Below, piece after piece: positions 36,248 through 46,263 of a stretch of 64,000 nt of DNA. Each line of letters starts with the position of its first letter. The first letter of the stretch is position 1. The notes below the pieces were generated by a model. The model did not search any database and was not told the origin of the DNA. It saw nothing but the letters and a program-made list of their open reading frames with translations. The stretch is from Mycobacterium kyorinense (GTDB lineage: Bacteria; Actinomycetota; Actinomycetes; Mycobacteriales; Mycobacteriaceae). The stretch is taken from contig NZ_LZKJ01000108.1 of assembly GCF_001672775.1 (NCBI RefSeq), positions 1-64,000 on the forward strand, written 5' to 3'. Position numbers and translations under genes: made by a program.

Positions 36248-38481
36248 TGACGACCAAGAAGTTCACCCCGACCGTCAAGCGAGGACCACGCCTGACGCCC
36301 GGCGAAATCACCGTCACGCCACCGGAAGACCTTGGCATTGAGATTCCGGCATCGGGCATCCAGAAGATGCTGCCGTACGTGATGGGTGGCGGCATGCTGG
36401 GCATGATCGCGATCATGGTCTTCACCGGTGTCCGGCAGCTGTCACCGTACATGTTGATGATGCCGTTGATGATGATCATGACGACGGTGGGATTCATGGC
36501 CGGCGGCGGCCCGGGCGGCAAGAAGGTTCCTGAAATCAACGCCGACCGTAGGGAGTATCTGCGTTACCTGGCCGGACTGCGAACCCGCGTGACCTCATCG
36601 GCCAGCGCGCAGGTGACGTTTTTCGGCTACCACGCACCACATCCCGACGACCTACTGTCGCTTGTTGGCACACACCGGCAGTGGTCACGCCCGGCTAATG
36701 CCGACTTCTACGCGGCCACCCGGATCGGACTCGGCTCCGAACCGGCGGTGGACCGGCTGTTGAAACCCGCTCTCGGCGGTGAGCTGGCGGGCCCCGACGC
36801 CGCGCCCCAGCCGCACCTTGAACCGGTAAGCCACATGTGGGTGCTGAAGTTCCTGCGCACTCACGGGCTTGTTCACGATTGCCCGAAACTGGTGCAGCTG
36901 CGCACATTTCCAACCGTCGCGATCGGCGGCGATCCAGAAGGCGCGGCCGGATTGCTGAGAGCGATCATCTGCCACCTCGCGGTATTCCACCCGCCGGACC
37001 TGCTGCAAATCCGGGTGCTCACCGAGGACCCCGAGGATCCGGAGTGGTCCTGGGTGAAATGGCTCCCACATCTCCAGCACCAGACCGACACCGACGCTGC
37101 CGGCACCACGCGGCTGATCTTCACTCGGCCAGACGGTCTCAGCGATTTGACCGCCCGGGGCCCGCACACACCGGATGCGGGGCCGGGCGGACCCTACGTC
37201 GTCGTCATCGACTTGACCGGAGGAACCGCGGGCTTCCCGGTGGACGGCCGAGCCGGCGTCACGGTCATCACGCTGGGTAATCACCGGTCGGCCTACCGGA
37301 TCCGGGTCGACAAGGACGGCACCGCCGACGACCGCCTCCCTAACCAGACGTTCCGTCAGGTGACCTCGGTGACTGACCGGATGACTCCGGCACAAGCCAC
37401 CCGGGTCGCCCGAAAGCTGGCCGGGTGGTCCATCACCGGCACCATCATCGACAAGACCACCCGGGTCCAAAAGAAGGTGTCGACGGAATGGCACCAGCTC
37501 GTCGGCGCCCAGGCCGTCGAGGAGGTGCTGCCGAACCGTTGGCGGATGTTCGCCGACACTGACCAGGACCGGCTACGAATCCCCTTCGGTCACGAACTCA
37601 GGACCGGCGACGTCATGCACCTCGACATCAAAGAGGGCGCGGAATTCGGGGCCGGACCGCACGGCATGCTCATCGGTACTACCGGGTCGGGCAAGTCGGA
37701 GTTCTTGCGCACCCTCATCCTGTCGCTGGCCGCCACGCATCATCCCGACCAGGTCAACCTGCTGTTGACTGACTTCAAGGGTGGCTCGACGTTCCTGGGT
37801 ATGGAACGGCTCCCGCACACTGCGGCGGTTGTCACCAACATGGAAGAAGAGGCCGAGTTGGTCAGTCGCATGGGTGAGGTGCTGACCGGTGAACTCGACC
37901 GACGGCAATCGATACTGCGCCAGGCCGGCATGCAGGTGGGGGCAGCGGGCGCGCTATCCGGTGTGGCCGAGTACGAAAAACACCGCGAGCGTGGCGCTGA
38001 CTTACGGCCTCTGCCAACGCTTTTCGTCGTGGTCGACGAGTTTGCCGAGCTGCTGGCCAACCACCCGGATTTCATCGCGTTGTTCGACCGGATCTGTCGC
38101 GTCGGTCGGTCACTGCGGGTGCACCTGCTACTGGCGACCCAGTCCCTGAACACCGGCGGGGCGCGCATCGACAAACTGGAGCCCAACCTGACTTACCGGA
38201 TCGCGTTGCGTACCACCAGCTCTGCGGAATCCAAGCAGGTGATCGGAACTCCCGAAGCGCAGTACATCACCAACAAGGAAAGCGGTGTCGGCTTCCTTCG
38301 GGTTGGTATGGAGGACCCGGTGAAATTCAAGAGCGTCTACACCGGTACGCCTTACGTCCCCACCATGGAAACTGATGGGGAAGTAAACGGTGAAGCGCCC
38401 GGCGTCCCGCAGCGCAAGCGAGATGTGCGCATCCACCGGTTCACCGCGGCACCGATCTTCGATCCGGTGATGACGTCATGA
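36247..38481 (+). CDS. eccCa1: EccCa1, FtsK/SpoIIIE ATPase subunit
   Basis: 744 residues (Mtb 747). Two membrane helices (MLGMIAIMVFTGVRQL and YMLMMPLMMIMTTVGFMAGG) follow the N-terminal cytoplasmic strand. A DUF-type stalk domain leads to the first ATPase domain with Walker A GTTGSGKSE and Walker B LFVVVDEFAELL, with the sensor LLATQSLNTGG. Together with EccCb1 it makes the split motor that powers export; EccCb1 carries the substrate-binding domains. The start TGATGA-overlaps eccB1. Confidence 0.97.
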   Translation: MTTKKFTPTVKRGPRLTPGEITVTPPEDLGIEIPASGIQKMLPYVMGGGMLGMIAIMVFTGVRQLSPYMLMMPLMMIMTTVGFMAGGGPGGKKVPEINADRREYLRYLAGLRTRVTSSASAQVTFFGYHAPHPDDLLSLVGTHRQWSRPANADFYAATRIGLGSEPAVDRLLKPALGGELAGPDAAPQPHLEPVSHMWVLKFLRTHGLVHDCPKLVQLRTFPTVAIGGDPEGAAGLLRAIICHLAVFHPPDLLQIRVLTEDPEDPEWSWVKWLPHLQHQTDTDAAGTTRLIFTRPDGLSDLTARGPHTPDAGPGGPYVVVIDLTGGTAGFPVDGRAGVTVITLGNHRSAYRIRVDKDGTADDRLPNQTFRQVTSVTDRMTPAQATRVARKLAGWSITGTIIDKTTRVQKKVSTEWHQLVGAQAVEEVLPNRWRMFADTDQDRLRIPFGHELRTGDVMHLDIKEGAEFGAGPHGMLIGTTGSGKSEFLRTLILSLAATHHPDQVNLLLTDFKGGSTFLGMERLPHTAAVVTNMEEEAELVSRMGEVLTGELDRRQSILRQAGMQVGAAGALSGVAEYEKHRERGADLRPLPTLFVVVDEFAELLANHPDFIALFDRICRVGRSLRVHLLLATQSLNTGGARIDKLEPNLTYRIALRTTSSAESKQVIGTPEAQYITNKESGVGFLRVGMEDPVKFKSVYTGTPYVPTMETDGEVNGEAPGVPQRKRDVRIHRFTAAPIFDPVMTS

Positions 38482-38524
38482 ACGGCGCTGGCGGTGCAAT
38501 GCGAAGCAATAAGGAGCGGCGCCG

Positions 38525-40300
38525 ATGAGCATCGAACACGAGCCGCGGGTACTGCGCGAGGTGGTGCTGGACCAGCTGGGCACCGGCGAAGCCATTGCGT
38601 ACCGAATGTGGTTGCCGCCGTTGATGGATCCGACTCCGGTCAATGAGCTTGTCGAGCGTGACATCCGGCAACCGCTGCGATTCGGTCTGGGAATCATGGA
38701 CGAGCCGCGCCGGCATCGTCAGGAGGTGTGGGGCATCGACGTTTCCGCGGCGAGCGGCAACATCGCCGTCGGCGGCGCGCCGCAAACAGGAAAGTCGACA
38801 TTTCTGCAGACTCTGATCTTGTCGGCTGCGGCCACCCACTCTCCGCGCCACGTTCAGTTCTATTGCATCGACCTCGGTGGCGGTGGGCTGATCTACCTTG
38901 AAGACCTGCCGCATGTCGGCGGGGTGGCGACCCGATCCGAGCCGGACCGGGTCAACCGCATGGTTGCCGAAATGAAAGCCGTGCTGCGCCAACGGGAAGC
39001 CATCTTCAAGCAATATCGGGTGGGCTCGATTGCGGCGTATCGCCAGATGCGCGACGACCCGAACCATCCCGCCGCGGCGGATCCCTTCGGCGACGTGTTC
39101 CTGGTCATCGACGGGTGGCCGGCTTTCGTCGGGGAATTTCCCGACCTCGAGCCGATGGTGCAAGATCTGGCCGGTCAAGGGTTGGCCTTCGGCATCCACA
39201 CCGTGATCTCCACGCCACGTTGGACTGAGCTGAAGGCCCGGGTGCGCGACTATCTCGGCACCAAAGTGGAGTTCCGGCTAGGGGACACCAACGAAACCCA
39301 GATCGACCGCATAACGCGCGAGATCCCGGCTAACCGTCCCGGGCGGGCGATCTCGATGGAGAAGCACCACCTGATGATCGGGGTGCCCCGGATCGACGGC
39401 GTGCACAGCGCCGAGAACCTGGTCGAGGCGATGTCGGCGGCGGTCCAACAAATCGCGACCGTTCACACCGAGCAGGCGCCCGAGGTCAGGGTGCTGCCCG
39501 AACGCATCCACCTGCACCAGCTGGATCCCAACCCACCGGGGCCCGATGCGGATTACCGCACCCGGTGGATGATTCCGCTGGGGTTGCGCGAGTCCGACCT
39601 GTCGGTGGCCTACAACAACATGCAGGTCACCCCGCACTTGCTGATCTTCGGTGCCGCGAAGTCGGGTAAGACGCGCATCGCCCACGCCGTCGCGCGGGCC
39701 ATCTGTGCCCGCAACAGTCCTGACCAGGTGCGCTTCATGGTGGCCGACTACCGCTCAGGACTGCTGGACGCGGTACCGGATTCTCATCTGCTCGACGCGG
39801 GGGCCATCAACCGCAACGCCGCGTCTCTTGACGAGAACATCAAAGCGATGGCGATCAATCTGCGGAAGCGACTGCCGCCCGTCGACTTGACTGCCGCGCA
39901 GCTGCGTTCGCGGTCGTGGTGGAGCGGACCTGACATTGTGCTGTTGGTCGACGACTGGCACATGATCGTGGCAGCTGCCGGTGGCGTTCCGCCAATGACG
40001 CCGCTGGGCCCGCTATTACCAGCGGCCGCCGATATTGGCCTGCACATAATTGTCACGTGTCAAATGAGCCAGGCCGCCCGAGCAACGATGGACAGGTTTG
40101 TCGGCGTTGCATACGGGGCGGGTTCGCCCACCCTATTTCTCTCCGGTGACAAACAAGAGTTCCCGTCCAGTGAGATTAAAGTCAAAAAAAGGCCCCCTGG
40201 CCAGGCATTTTTGGTTGCGCCGGACGCCAAAGAAGTCATCCAAGCGGTCTATATCGATCCTCCAGAAGAAGTGTCTGCACCACCCTCTAACGGCGGTTAG
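38525..40300 (+). CDS. eccCb1: EccCb1, substrate-recognising ATPase subunit
   Basis: 591 residues, same as Mtb; ATG 38525 follows AAGGAG. It has two more FtsK-type ATPase domains: Walker [10 protein letters not shown] and Walker [12 protein letters not shown] in the first, GAAKSGKTR and [12 protein letters not shown] in the last. The C-terminal domain in Mtb binds the EsxB tail. It is soluble and docks on EccCa1. The 43-bp gap to eccCa1 separates the two halves that are fused in other ESX systems. Confidence 0.97.
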   Translation: MSIEHEPRVLREVVLDQLGTGEAIAYRMWLPPLMDPTPVNELVERDIRQPLRFGLGIMDEPRRHRQEVWGIDVSAASGNIAVGGAPQTGKSTFLQTLILSAAATHSPRHVQFYCIDLGGGGLIYLEDLPHVGGVATRSEPDRVNRMVAEMKAVLRQREAIFKQYRVGSIAAYRQMRDDPNHPAAADPFGDVFLVIDGWPAFVGEFPDLEPMVQDLAGQGLAFGIHTVISTPRWTELKARVRDYLGTKVEFRLGDTNETQIDRITREIPANRPGRAISMEKHHLMIGVPRIDGVHSAENLVEAMSAAVQQIATVHTEQAPEVRVLPERIHLHQLDPNPPGPDADYRTRWMIPLGLRESDLSVAYNNMQVTPHLLIFGAAKSGKTRIAHAVARAICARNSPDQVRFMVADYRSGLLDAVPDSHLLDAGAINRNAASLDENIKAMAINLRKRLPPVDLTAAQLRSRSWWSGPDIVLLVDDWHMIVAAAGGVPPMTPLGPLLPAAADIGLHIIVTCQMSQAARATMDRFVGVAYGAGSPTLFLSGDKQEFPSSEIKVKKRPPGQAFLVAPDAKEVIQAVYIDPPEEVSAPPSNGG

Positions 40301-40432
40301 GATCGATTCGACAACTTCATCGCCGGAGGACGTGCTGATGCGCGAGGGGTGCCAAATCCCAGCCTGAAATGGTGCGCGGTCGTCCATAACGGTGAATGTG
40401 GATGTCCGCTACAAGATGAGGAGAGATTTGAA

Positions 40433-40729
40433 ATGCAACCCTTAGCAGTCGACCCCGCTATCGCCGCGATCGGTACCCAGGTCGTCGCGAACGGCACCCG
40501 CGGAGTGGCCGCCGGCACCACAGCCTCAGCGGCGGTGACCAGCCTGATGCCCGCTGGTATCGACGAAGTCTCGGCGCAGGCCGCGATGGCATTCGCGTCA
40601 GAGGGCGTGCAAACCCTTGCTCTGAACAGCTTTGCGCAGGAAGAGCTCGCACGAGCCGGCGCAGCCTACGCCGAAGCCGCCGCGATCTATGCCGCGGTCG
40701 ACGAAGGCGCCGCAGGCACGCTGATTTAG
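40433..40729 (+). CDS. pe35: PE35-like PE protein
   Basis: 98 residues from ATG 40433 with GAGGAGAG upstream. The PE domain is two helices, IAAIGTQVVANGTRGV and DEVSAQAAMAFASEGVQTLALN, joined by a turn with VTSLMPAG. It lacks a literal Pro-Glu at the start (MQPLAVDPA) but otherwise aligns along its length with PE35. It pairs with PPE68, 44 bp downstream; the pair is recognised by EspG1. Confidence 0.9.
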   Translation: MQPLAVDPAIAAIGTQVVANGTRGVAAGTTASAAVTSLMPAGIDEVSAQAAMAFASEGVQTLALNSFAQEELARAGAAYAEAAAIYAAVDEGAAGTLI

Positions 40730-40773
40730 CGCGTCGGGCGAAGCAGTCACCTCGAGACCAGAGTTAGTCCGCC

Positions 40774-42117
40774 ATGGTTGGGTTGCCGCCGTTAGGCATC
40801 GATTTCGCCGCGCTGCTGCCGGAGATCAACACGTTCCGGCTGCAGGCCGGAGCCGGCGCAGAGCCGATGCTGCAGGCCGCCGCCGGCTGGGAGGCGTGGG
40901 CAATTTCTCTGGAGACTCAAGCATTGGAGCTGGCTGCGAGCATGTCCGCGCTCAGTGGAGCGTGGTCCGGCATGGCCAGCGAACGTGCGGTGGCTGCGAC
41001 GATGCCGATGGTGGCTTGGCTGCAGACGCTGGCGTTGCAGGCGCAGAAGCGCGCTATGCAGGCAGCGGCCCAGGCAGCGTCGTACACCGCCGCGGCGACA
41101 ACCACCCCGCAGCTGCCCGAGATCGCGGAAAACCACATCACCAACTTCGTTCTGAACGCCACCAACTTCCTCGGCGTCAACACCGTGCCGATCGCGGTCA
41201 ACGAGGCGGACTACATCCGCATGTGGGACCTGGCTGCCGCCACGATGTACGCGTATCTGGCGGAGACCACCACCAACGTGATGTTCGAGCCGGTGTTACC
41301 GGCGAAGCCGATTGTCATCCCCGGGGTCGCCGAGGTAGCGGCGGGCGCGGCGCTGGGTCAGTTGGCCGCAAATGCGCCGGGCGCCGTCTACCGCGACGCG
41401 GTGTTCGCCCGGGCGACCGCGCAGGGTATGGCCGAATCGGTCGGTTTGAAGGCGGGCGAGGCAGTGGGCGCCGGCAGCCAGGCGGCAACGCTGGGGGAGG
41501 GCCAGGCCAGCCACGCCCAGAACACGCGCCCGTCCGAGCAGAACGAGTTGACCCAAGGCCCGCAGCAGTTCATGCAGTCGGGCATGCAGATGGTCACCCA
41601 GATCGGGTCGCAGGCCGCCCAGATCCCGCAGCAGCTCGGGCAGCTGCTTCAAAGCCCGATGCAGCAGATGGCGTCACCGATGCAGCAAGTGACATCGATG
41701 TTCAGTCAACTCGGCAGCAGCATGGGATCCAGCGACCACGGCATGCAGCTCGGTCTGATGGGGGCCAGTCCGTTCTCGAACCATCCGCTGGCCGGCGGGT
41801 CGGGGGCCAGCACCGGTGCCGGCCTGGTGCGGGCGGCATCACTGCCCGGCATGGGCGGTTCGGCGCCGCGTACGCCCCTGATGGCGAGTCTGATCGACAA
41901 GACCGGCCCGGTGTCGCCGGCCGCCGTCGAGCCCGTCGGTGCAGCGGCGGGAGCATCGGCCACCGGCGGAACAGCGCCGGTCGGTGCCGGCAGCGGCGGG
42001 ACGGGCGCAATGGGTCCGACCGGGCAACGCGGAAAATCGGGCGGCACCAAAGGCGGGCTGAAGGCGCCCGCGCCGCTCGCCCAAGACCTGGGCGAAGACG
42101 ACGGCGACGACTGGTAG
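40774..42117 (+). CDS. ppe68: PPE68-like PPE protein
   Basis: 447 residues (Mtb 368). The PPE domain is about residues 1-175, with PPLGIDFAALLPEINTF and the W-E-A-W and WSGMASERA motifs, ending in a helical pair. It is followed by a long tail with Gln/Met-rich repeats (QQFMQSGMQMV, SPMQQMASPMQQV) and a Gly/Ala/Ser-rich end finishing GDDW. The tail is about 80 residues longer than in Mtb. With PE35 it should form the heterodimer secreted or membrane-held by ESX-1. It lies upstream of esxB by 81 bp. Confidence 0.93.
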   Translation: MVGLPPLGIDFAALLPEINTFRLQAGAGAEPMLQAAAGWEAWAISLETQALELAASMSALSGAWSGMASERAVAATMPMVAWLQTLALQAQKRAMQAAAQAASYTAAATTTPQLPEIAENHITNFVLNATNFLGVNTVPIAVNEADYIRMWDLAAATMYAYLAETTTNVMFEPVLPAKPIVIPGVAEVAAGAALGQLAANAPGAVYRDAVFARATAQGMAESVGLKAGEAVGAGSQAATLGEGQASHAQNTRPSEQNELTQGPQQFMQSGMQMVTQIGSQAAQIPQQLGQLLQSPMQQMASPMQQVTSMFSQLGSSMGSSDHGMQLGLMGASPFSNHPLAGGSGASTGAGLVRAASLPGMGGSAPRTPLMASLIDKTGPVSPAAVEPVGAAAGASATGGTAPVGAGSGGTGAMGPTGQRGKSGGTKGGLKAPAPLAQDLGEDDGDDW

Positions 42118-42198
42118 CCGTCCACCAAAGACTTCCCGGCCATCGGGGCCGGAAGACTCGCCCTGTGGCGAGGACAACGGGAAAAGAAAGAGATCAGC

Positions 42199-42504
42199 AT
42201 GGGTGCACCAATGGAAGCCGATCCGGCTGTCCTCGCCACAGAGGCCAGCAACTTCGAGCGGATCGCAGGAGAGATCAAGGGTGTGATGGCCCGGGTCGAG
42301 GGAACGGCACAAGAGTTGATGCCGCAGTTGCAGGGCAGTGCCGGCAACGCTGCTCAGGCGGCGCTTGCGCGTTACAACGAAGCCGCCCTCGCGCAGGTGA
42401 AAGAACTGGACGATGTCACAGAGAACCTGCAGCAGTCGAACATCCACTACACCAGCACTGACGAGGATCAGGCCGCCGGCGTTGCCGCTGCCATGAACTT
42501 CTGA
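42199..42504 (+). CDS. esxB: EsxB (CFP-10), WXG100 protein with altered WxG motif
   Basis: 101 residues. The helix-turn-helix is clear: ASNFERIAGEIKGVMARVEGTAQEL, turn, AAQAALARYNEAALAQVKELDD. The turn reads L-Q-G (residues 44-46) instead of W-x-G; the codon at 42328-42330 is TTG where TGG would code Trp. The C-terminal export signal is kept, YTSTD (84-88; Y-x3-D), as is the final MNF tail that EccCb1 binds. It forms a tight dimer with EsxA. ATG 42199 follows AAAGAAAGAGA. Loss of this Trp in EsxB is unusual. Confidence 0.95.
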   Translation: MGAPMEADPAVLATEASNFERIAGEIKGVMARVEGTAQELMPQLQGSAGNAAQAALARYNEAALAQVKELDDVTENLQQSNIHYTSTDEDQAAGVAAAMNF

Positions 42505-42532
42505 CCCCGACTCGAGAGAAACGGAGTATCAC

Positions 42533-42823
42533 ATGGGACAGCCAATCACTTACAACTTCGCCGGCATCGAGGGCCACGCAACCGCTATCCACGGAGCGGT
42601 TGGCATCCAAGCCGGTTTGCTCGACGAAGGCAAGGGCTCGCTTGCGAGGCTGGCCGGAGCGTGGCAAGGCGACGCCCAAGGCGCCTACAACACCCTCATG
42701 ATGCGTTGGGACCAGACGGCCAGTGAACTGAACCTGGCGTTGCAGAACCTGGCGCAGGCGATTCACGAGGCCGGTGCGACAATGGGTCAAACCGAGGCCG
42801 CCAACACGGCTAGATTTTTCTAG
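42533..42823 (+). CDS. esxA: EsxA (ESAT-6), WXG100 virulence protein
   Basis: 96 residues (Mtb 95). It begins MGQPITYNFAGIEG, has the WxG motif as W44-Q-G46, a second helix YNTLMMRWDQTASELNLALQNLAQAI, and ends TARFF. It is exported with EsxB and in pathogenic species is needed for phagosome membrane damage. The Trp of the turn is present, unlike EsxB. It follows esxB by 28 bp. Confidence 0.96.
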   Translation: MGQPITYNFAGIEGHATAIHGAVGIQAGLLDEGKGSLARLAGAWQGDAQGAYNTLMMRWDQTASELNLALQNLAQAIHEAGATMGQTEAANTARFF

Positions 42824-42910
42824 CCCGGCGCGCACGAGGGGGCGAGTTCGAGTTGTTGATCTCGCCCACCTCGTGTCCCGCCGCAACCGACGAAGTCTTG
42901 AGAGGTGCTC

Positions 42911-44299
42911 ATGTCGGCCGACTATGACCGGCTCTTCAACGCCCCCGAGGACGAGCCCGGGGACGCGACTGCGCAGGTAGATCTGGAGGCCGTCCGACGG
43001 TTCCAGCCGCCTCCGATGCCGGCGAGCCCACCTGCATCCCACGACGCGCCTACCCCGCCGATGCCGATCGGTGGGCCGCAGCCGCCGCCTCCGTCGTGGC
43101 AAGCTCAGGCCGCGCCGCCACCGGCACCGCGCTCGGATACCCCCGCGCCGCCGGCGCCGAATGGCAGCACCGCGGCGCCCATGCCCACCACCGGAACTAC
43201 CGGCGCGCAATACGAACGCCCGCGTACGCCACCGCCGCAGCCGCCGCCGATGCAACCAGCGCCGGCGCCAAGCCAACATTTCGCCGATTCCCAACAAGAG
43301 GCAGGCGGCTGGCGGGCAGCCCCCCCGCCGCCGAGCCAGCCGCAGACGTCCGCGGCCACCATTGGCAATCACCGCGCTATCGACGCGTTGTCACACGTCG
43401 GCGTCAAGTCCGCGGTCAAGATGCCGTCGCAACACGGCTGGCGTCATTGGCTGTACTTGCTGACCAGGATGAACCTGGGTCTGTCTCCTGACGAGCTTTA
43501 CGAATTGGACCTGCAGATGCGGGTTCGGCGCAACGCCCGCGACTCGTATCAGATCGGCATCTTGGGCTTAAAGGGCGGCGTCGGGAAGACCGCTGTGACT
43601 GTCGCGTTGGGCTCGGCTCTGGCCAAAGTGCGCGGGGACCGAATCCTGGCCATCGACGCCGATCCGGGTGCCGGCAACCTCGCCGATCGCGCGGGGCGGC
43701 AGTCGGCGGCCAGCATTGCGGACCTGCTCGCCGACAAGTCGTTGTCGCGATACAACGATATCCGCGCGCACACCAGCATGAACGCCGCCAACCTCGAAGT
43801 GCTCTCGTCCGAGGAGTACAGCGTGGCGCGCCGCGCGTTCAACGACGAGGACTGGCAGGGTGCCACCGAGATCGTGTCGCGGTACTACAACCTGGTGCTG
43901 GCCGACTGCGGACCCGGGTTGTTCGATTCGTCGGCCAAAGCTGTGCTGTCGACGGTTTCCGGCATCGTCATCGTGGCGAGCGCATCAATCGACGGCGCGC
44001 GGCAAGCTGCGATCGCCATGGACTGGCTGCGCCAAAACGGTTACCAGGATCTGCTGTCCCGCGCCTGTGTGGTGATCAACCACGTCGTGCCGGGCAAGCC
44101 GAATCTGGATGTCGATGATCTGGTGCAGCAGTTCGAACGCCATCTGCAGCCGGGTCGGGTCATCGTGCTGCCGTGGGATAAGCACGTCGCGTCAGGAACC
44201 GAGATTCAACTCGATCTGCTGGGCTCTACCTACCAGCGCAGGATCTTGGAGTTGGCCGCGGCGCTGTCCGACGACTTCGACCGGCTCGAACGGCATTGA
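42911..44299 (+). CDS. espI: EspI, MinD/ParA-like ATPase with Pro-rich N-terminus
   Basis: 462 residues from ATG 42911 (MSADYDRLFN); the Mtb protein is longer (666) because its Pro-rich part is expanded. Residues 20-155 are Pro/Ala-rich. The C-terminal domain has the linker GWRHWLYLLTRMNLGLSPDELYELD and a deviant Walker A, GLKGGVGKTAVT, with LAIDADPGAGNLADR and LVLADCGPGLFDSS. In Mtb EspI dampens ESX-1 secretion when ATP is low and is not needed for secretion itself. The stop overlaps the TTG start of eccD1. Confidence 0.94.
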   Translation: MSADYDRLFNAPEDEPGDATAQVDLEAVRRFQPPPMPASPPASHDAPTPPMPIGGPQPPPPSWQAQAAPPPAPRSDTPAPPAPNGSTAAPMPTTGTTGAQYERPRTPPPQPPPMQPAPAPSQHFADSQQEAGGWRAAPPPPSQPQTSAATIGNHRAIDALSHVGVKSAVKMPSQHGWRHWLYLLTRMNLGLSPDELYELDLQMRVRRNARDSYQIGILGLKGGVGKTAVTVALGSALAKVRGDRILAIDADPGAGNLADRAGRQSAASIADLLADKSLSRYNDIRAHTSMNAANLEVLSSEEYSVARRAFNDEDWQGATEIVSRYYNLVLADCGPGLFDSSAKAVLSTVSGIVIVASASIDGARQAAIAMDWLRQNGYQDLLSRACVVINHVVPGKPNLDVDDLVQQFERHLQPGRVIVLPWDKHVASGTEIQLDLLGSTYQRRILELAAALSDDFDRLERH

Positions 44300-45828
44300 G
44301 CGCCCCCGCTGCCGCAGCGTCGGCGACTTCGGGCACGACGCCGAGCAGGCCGTCGACCACCCGCGTGACGATCCTTACCGGTAAGCGGATGACGGACTTG
44401 GTGCTGCCCTCGTCGACCCCGATAGAGACCTATATCGACGAGACCGTCTCGGTGCTGGCCGACCTGCTCGAAGACACGCCGGCTGATGTCTTGGCCGGCT
44501 TCGATTTTTCGGCTGGCGGTGTGTGGGCGTTCGCTCGTCCGGGTGCTCCGCCGCTGAAGCTCGACAAGTCGCTCGACGACGCCGGAGTCGTCGATGGGTC
44601 GTTGTTGACGCTGGTGTCGGTCAGCCGCACGGAGCGGTATCGACCGCTGGTCGAGGATGTCATCGACGCCATCGCGGTCCTCGACGAATCACCACAGTTC
44701 GATCGGCGAGCCCTGAATCGCTTTGTGGTCGTGGCTATTCCGGTGGTCGCACTGGCATTGTCGGTGGCGTCGGCGCTGGCCTGGAGTAACACCGGGCATC
44801 TGCTGTGGTGGGCCCCGGCGCTGGGCGTTTTGGCCGTCGGTCTGCTGGTCGGCAGCGTCGTTGCCAGAAGCCGGTATCAGAACCTGAAGATGTCGGAAAG
44901 CCTGCTCGTCGCGGCGTATCCGGTAGTCGCGGCAGCAGTAGCGCTCGCGATCCCGCTGCCGCGCGGCAGCGACTCGCTGGGCGCGCCGCAGCTGGCGGCC
45001 AGCGCGGTGGCCATCCTGCTATTGACGTTGGCGACGCGGGGTGGCCCACGTCGGCGCGCCGAGCTGGCTTCGTTTATCACCGTCTCGGCTATCGCGGTGA
45101 TGGCCGCGGCCATTGCGTACGGCTATGGCTGGCAGTACTGGGTGCCGGCCGGCGCAATTGGTTTCGGGCTGTTCGTGATGACCAATGCGGCCAAGCTGAC
45201 GGTCGCGGTCGCGCGGATCGCGCTGCCGCCGATCCCTGCTCCCGGCGAGACCGTTGGCAACGAAGAGCTGCTCGACGCCGTCGAGGCCCCCGAAGACACC
45301 GACGAGGAGTCGGCGACCTGGCAGGCCATCCTGGCGTCGGTGCCCGACTCCGCGGCGCGGCTGACTGAACGCAGCCGGCTGGCCAGGCAGCTGCTCATCG
45401 GCTTTCTGTCGGCCGGCACCCTGGTGCTCGCGGTCGGTGCCATCGCGGTAGTGGTGCGCGGACACTTCTTCATTCACAGCATCGTGGCGGCCGCATTGGT
45501 CACGGTGATCTGCGGGTTCCGGTCACGGCTGTACGCCGAACGCTGGTGCGCATGGGCGCTGCTGACCGCCGTCGTCGCCATCCCCACAGGTGTGATGGTG
45601 AAGGTGAGTTTGTGGTATCCGGCCAGCGCATGGCTGGTATTGAGCATCTACCTGGCGGGAGTGGTCGTCGCCGTGATTTCGATCGGCGCAACCGCAAGTG
45701 GCCGTCGTGTCTCGCCGGTGACCAAACGGCTTCTCGAATTGGCCGATGGCGCTGCGATCGCCGCCGTCATCCCGTTGCTGTTGTGGATCGCCAGCGTCTA
45801 CGACCTGATCCGCAATATTCGGGGATAA
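44296..45828 (+). CDS. eccD1: EccD1, multi-spanning membrane channel subunit
   Basis: 510 residues (Mtb 511). TTG 44296 overlaps the espI stop (TTGA). A ubiquitin-like N-terminal domain (RVTILTGKRMTDLVLPS to SLLTLVSVSRTERYRP) is followed by about eleven membrane helices ending WIASVYDLIRNIRG. EccD is the main membrane-embedded part of the type VII complex and binds EccB and EccC. It closes the first ESX-1 operon; the next gene begins 47 bp later. Confidence 0.96.
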   Translation: MSAPAAAASATSGTTPSRPSTTRVTILTGKRMTDLVLPSSTPIETYIDETVSVLADLLEDTPADVLAGFDFSAGGVWAFARPGAPPLKLDKSLDDAGVVDGSLLTLVSVSRTERYRPLVEDVIDAIAVLDESPQFDRRALNRFVVVAIPVVALALSVASALAWSNTGHLLWWAPALGVLAVGLLVGSVVARSRYQNLKMSESLLVAAYPVVAAAVALAIPLPRGSDSLGAPQLAASAVAILLLTLATRGGPRRRAELASFITVSAIAVMAAAIAYGYGWQYWVPAGAIGFGLFVMTNAAKLTVAVARIALPPIPAPGETVGNEELLDAVEAPEDTDEESATWQAILASVPDSAARLTERSRLARQLLIGFLSAGTLVLAVGAIAVVVRGHFFIHSIVAAALVTVICGFRSRLYAERWCAWALLTAVVAIPTGVMVKVSLWYPASAWLVLSIYLAGVVVAVISIGATASGRRVSPVTKRLLELADGAAIAAVIPLLLWIASVYDLIRNIRG

Positions 45829-45874
45829 CGCGGATGTTCGCCCTAAAAGTGCTTCCCACACCGGAATTCGGCCC

Positions 45875-46186
45875 GTGAGCGGGGGACAGGACCTGGCCGT
45901 CGACGCCGACGCACTCGGAAAAGTTGGCAGCACTTTTACTGAGGCCGGCGGCGAACTGGCCGCACTCCAAGCTGACGCTCCCCTGGGCGATGCGGCCGGG
46001 GTTGGATCGCAATTGGCTACGGCGGCTGCTTGCCGGAAGGCGCAGTCGGCCATCGCTGCTCAGACCGCGGCGTTGGCGAAGGAAACCGACGAATACGGCG
46101 GAAAACTGAAAACCGCCGCGGCCGAATACCGCAACACCGACCGCACGGCCGGCGAAGCGATTCACAAAGTCAAATTGGGCAAGTAG
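45875..46186 (+). CDS. EspC-like small ESX secretion substrate (DUF2580-type)
   Basis: 103 residues from GTG 45875. It is a predicted helical hairpin: DLAVDADALGKVGSTFTEAG then AACRKAQSAIAAQTAALAKE, and it carries a Y-x3-D export motif, YRNTD (85-89), in the right place after the second helix. This layout is the EspC/EspJ-N-terminal family (DUF2580). In Mtb, related small proteins sit next to DUF1023 genes outside ESX-1. Here it precedes the WXG-DUF1023 gene by 77 bp and follows eccD1, so it probably acts as its secretion partner. Confidence 0.75.
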   Translation: MSGGQDLAVDADALGKVGSTFTEAGGELAALQADAPLGDAAGVGSQLATAAACRKAQSAIAAQTAALAKETDEYGGKLKTAAAEYRNTDRTAGEAIHKVKLGK

Positions 46187-46263
46187 CCGGTCTAGTTGAT
46201 GCACCGACACCGCTAATCGCGGTGGTACGGTTTTGAAATCGGCCGTTCGAAAGGCATGGCTGC

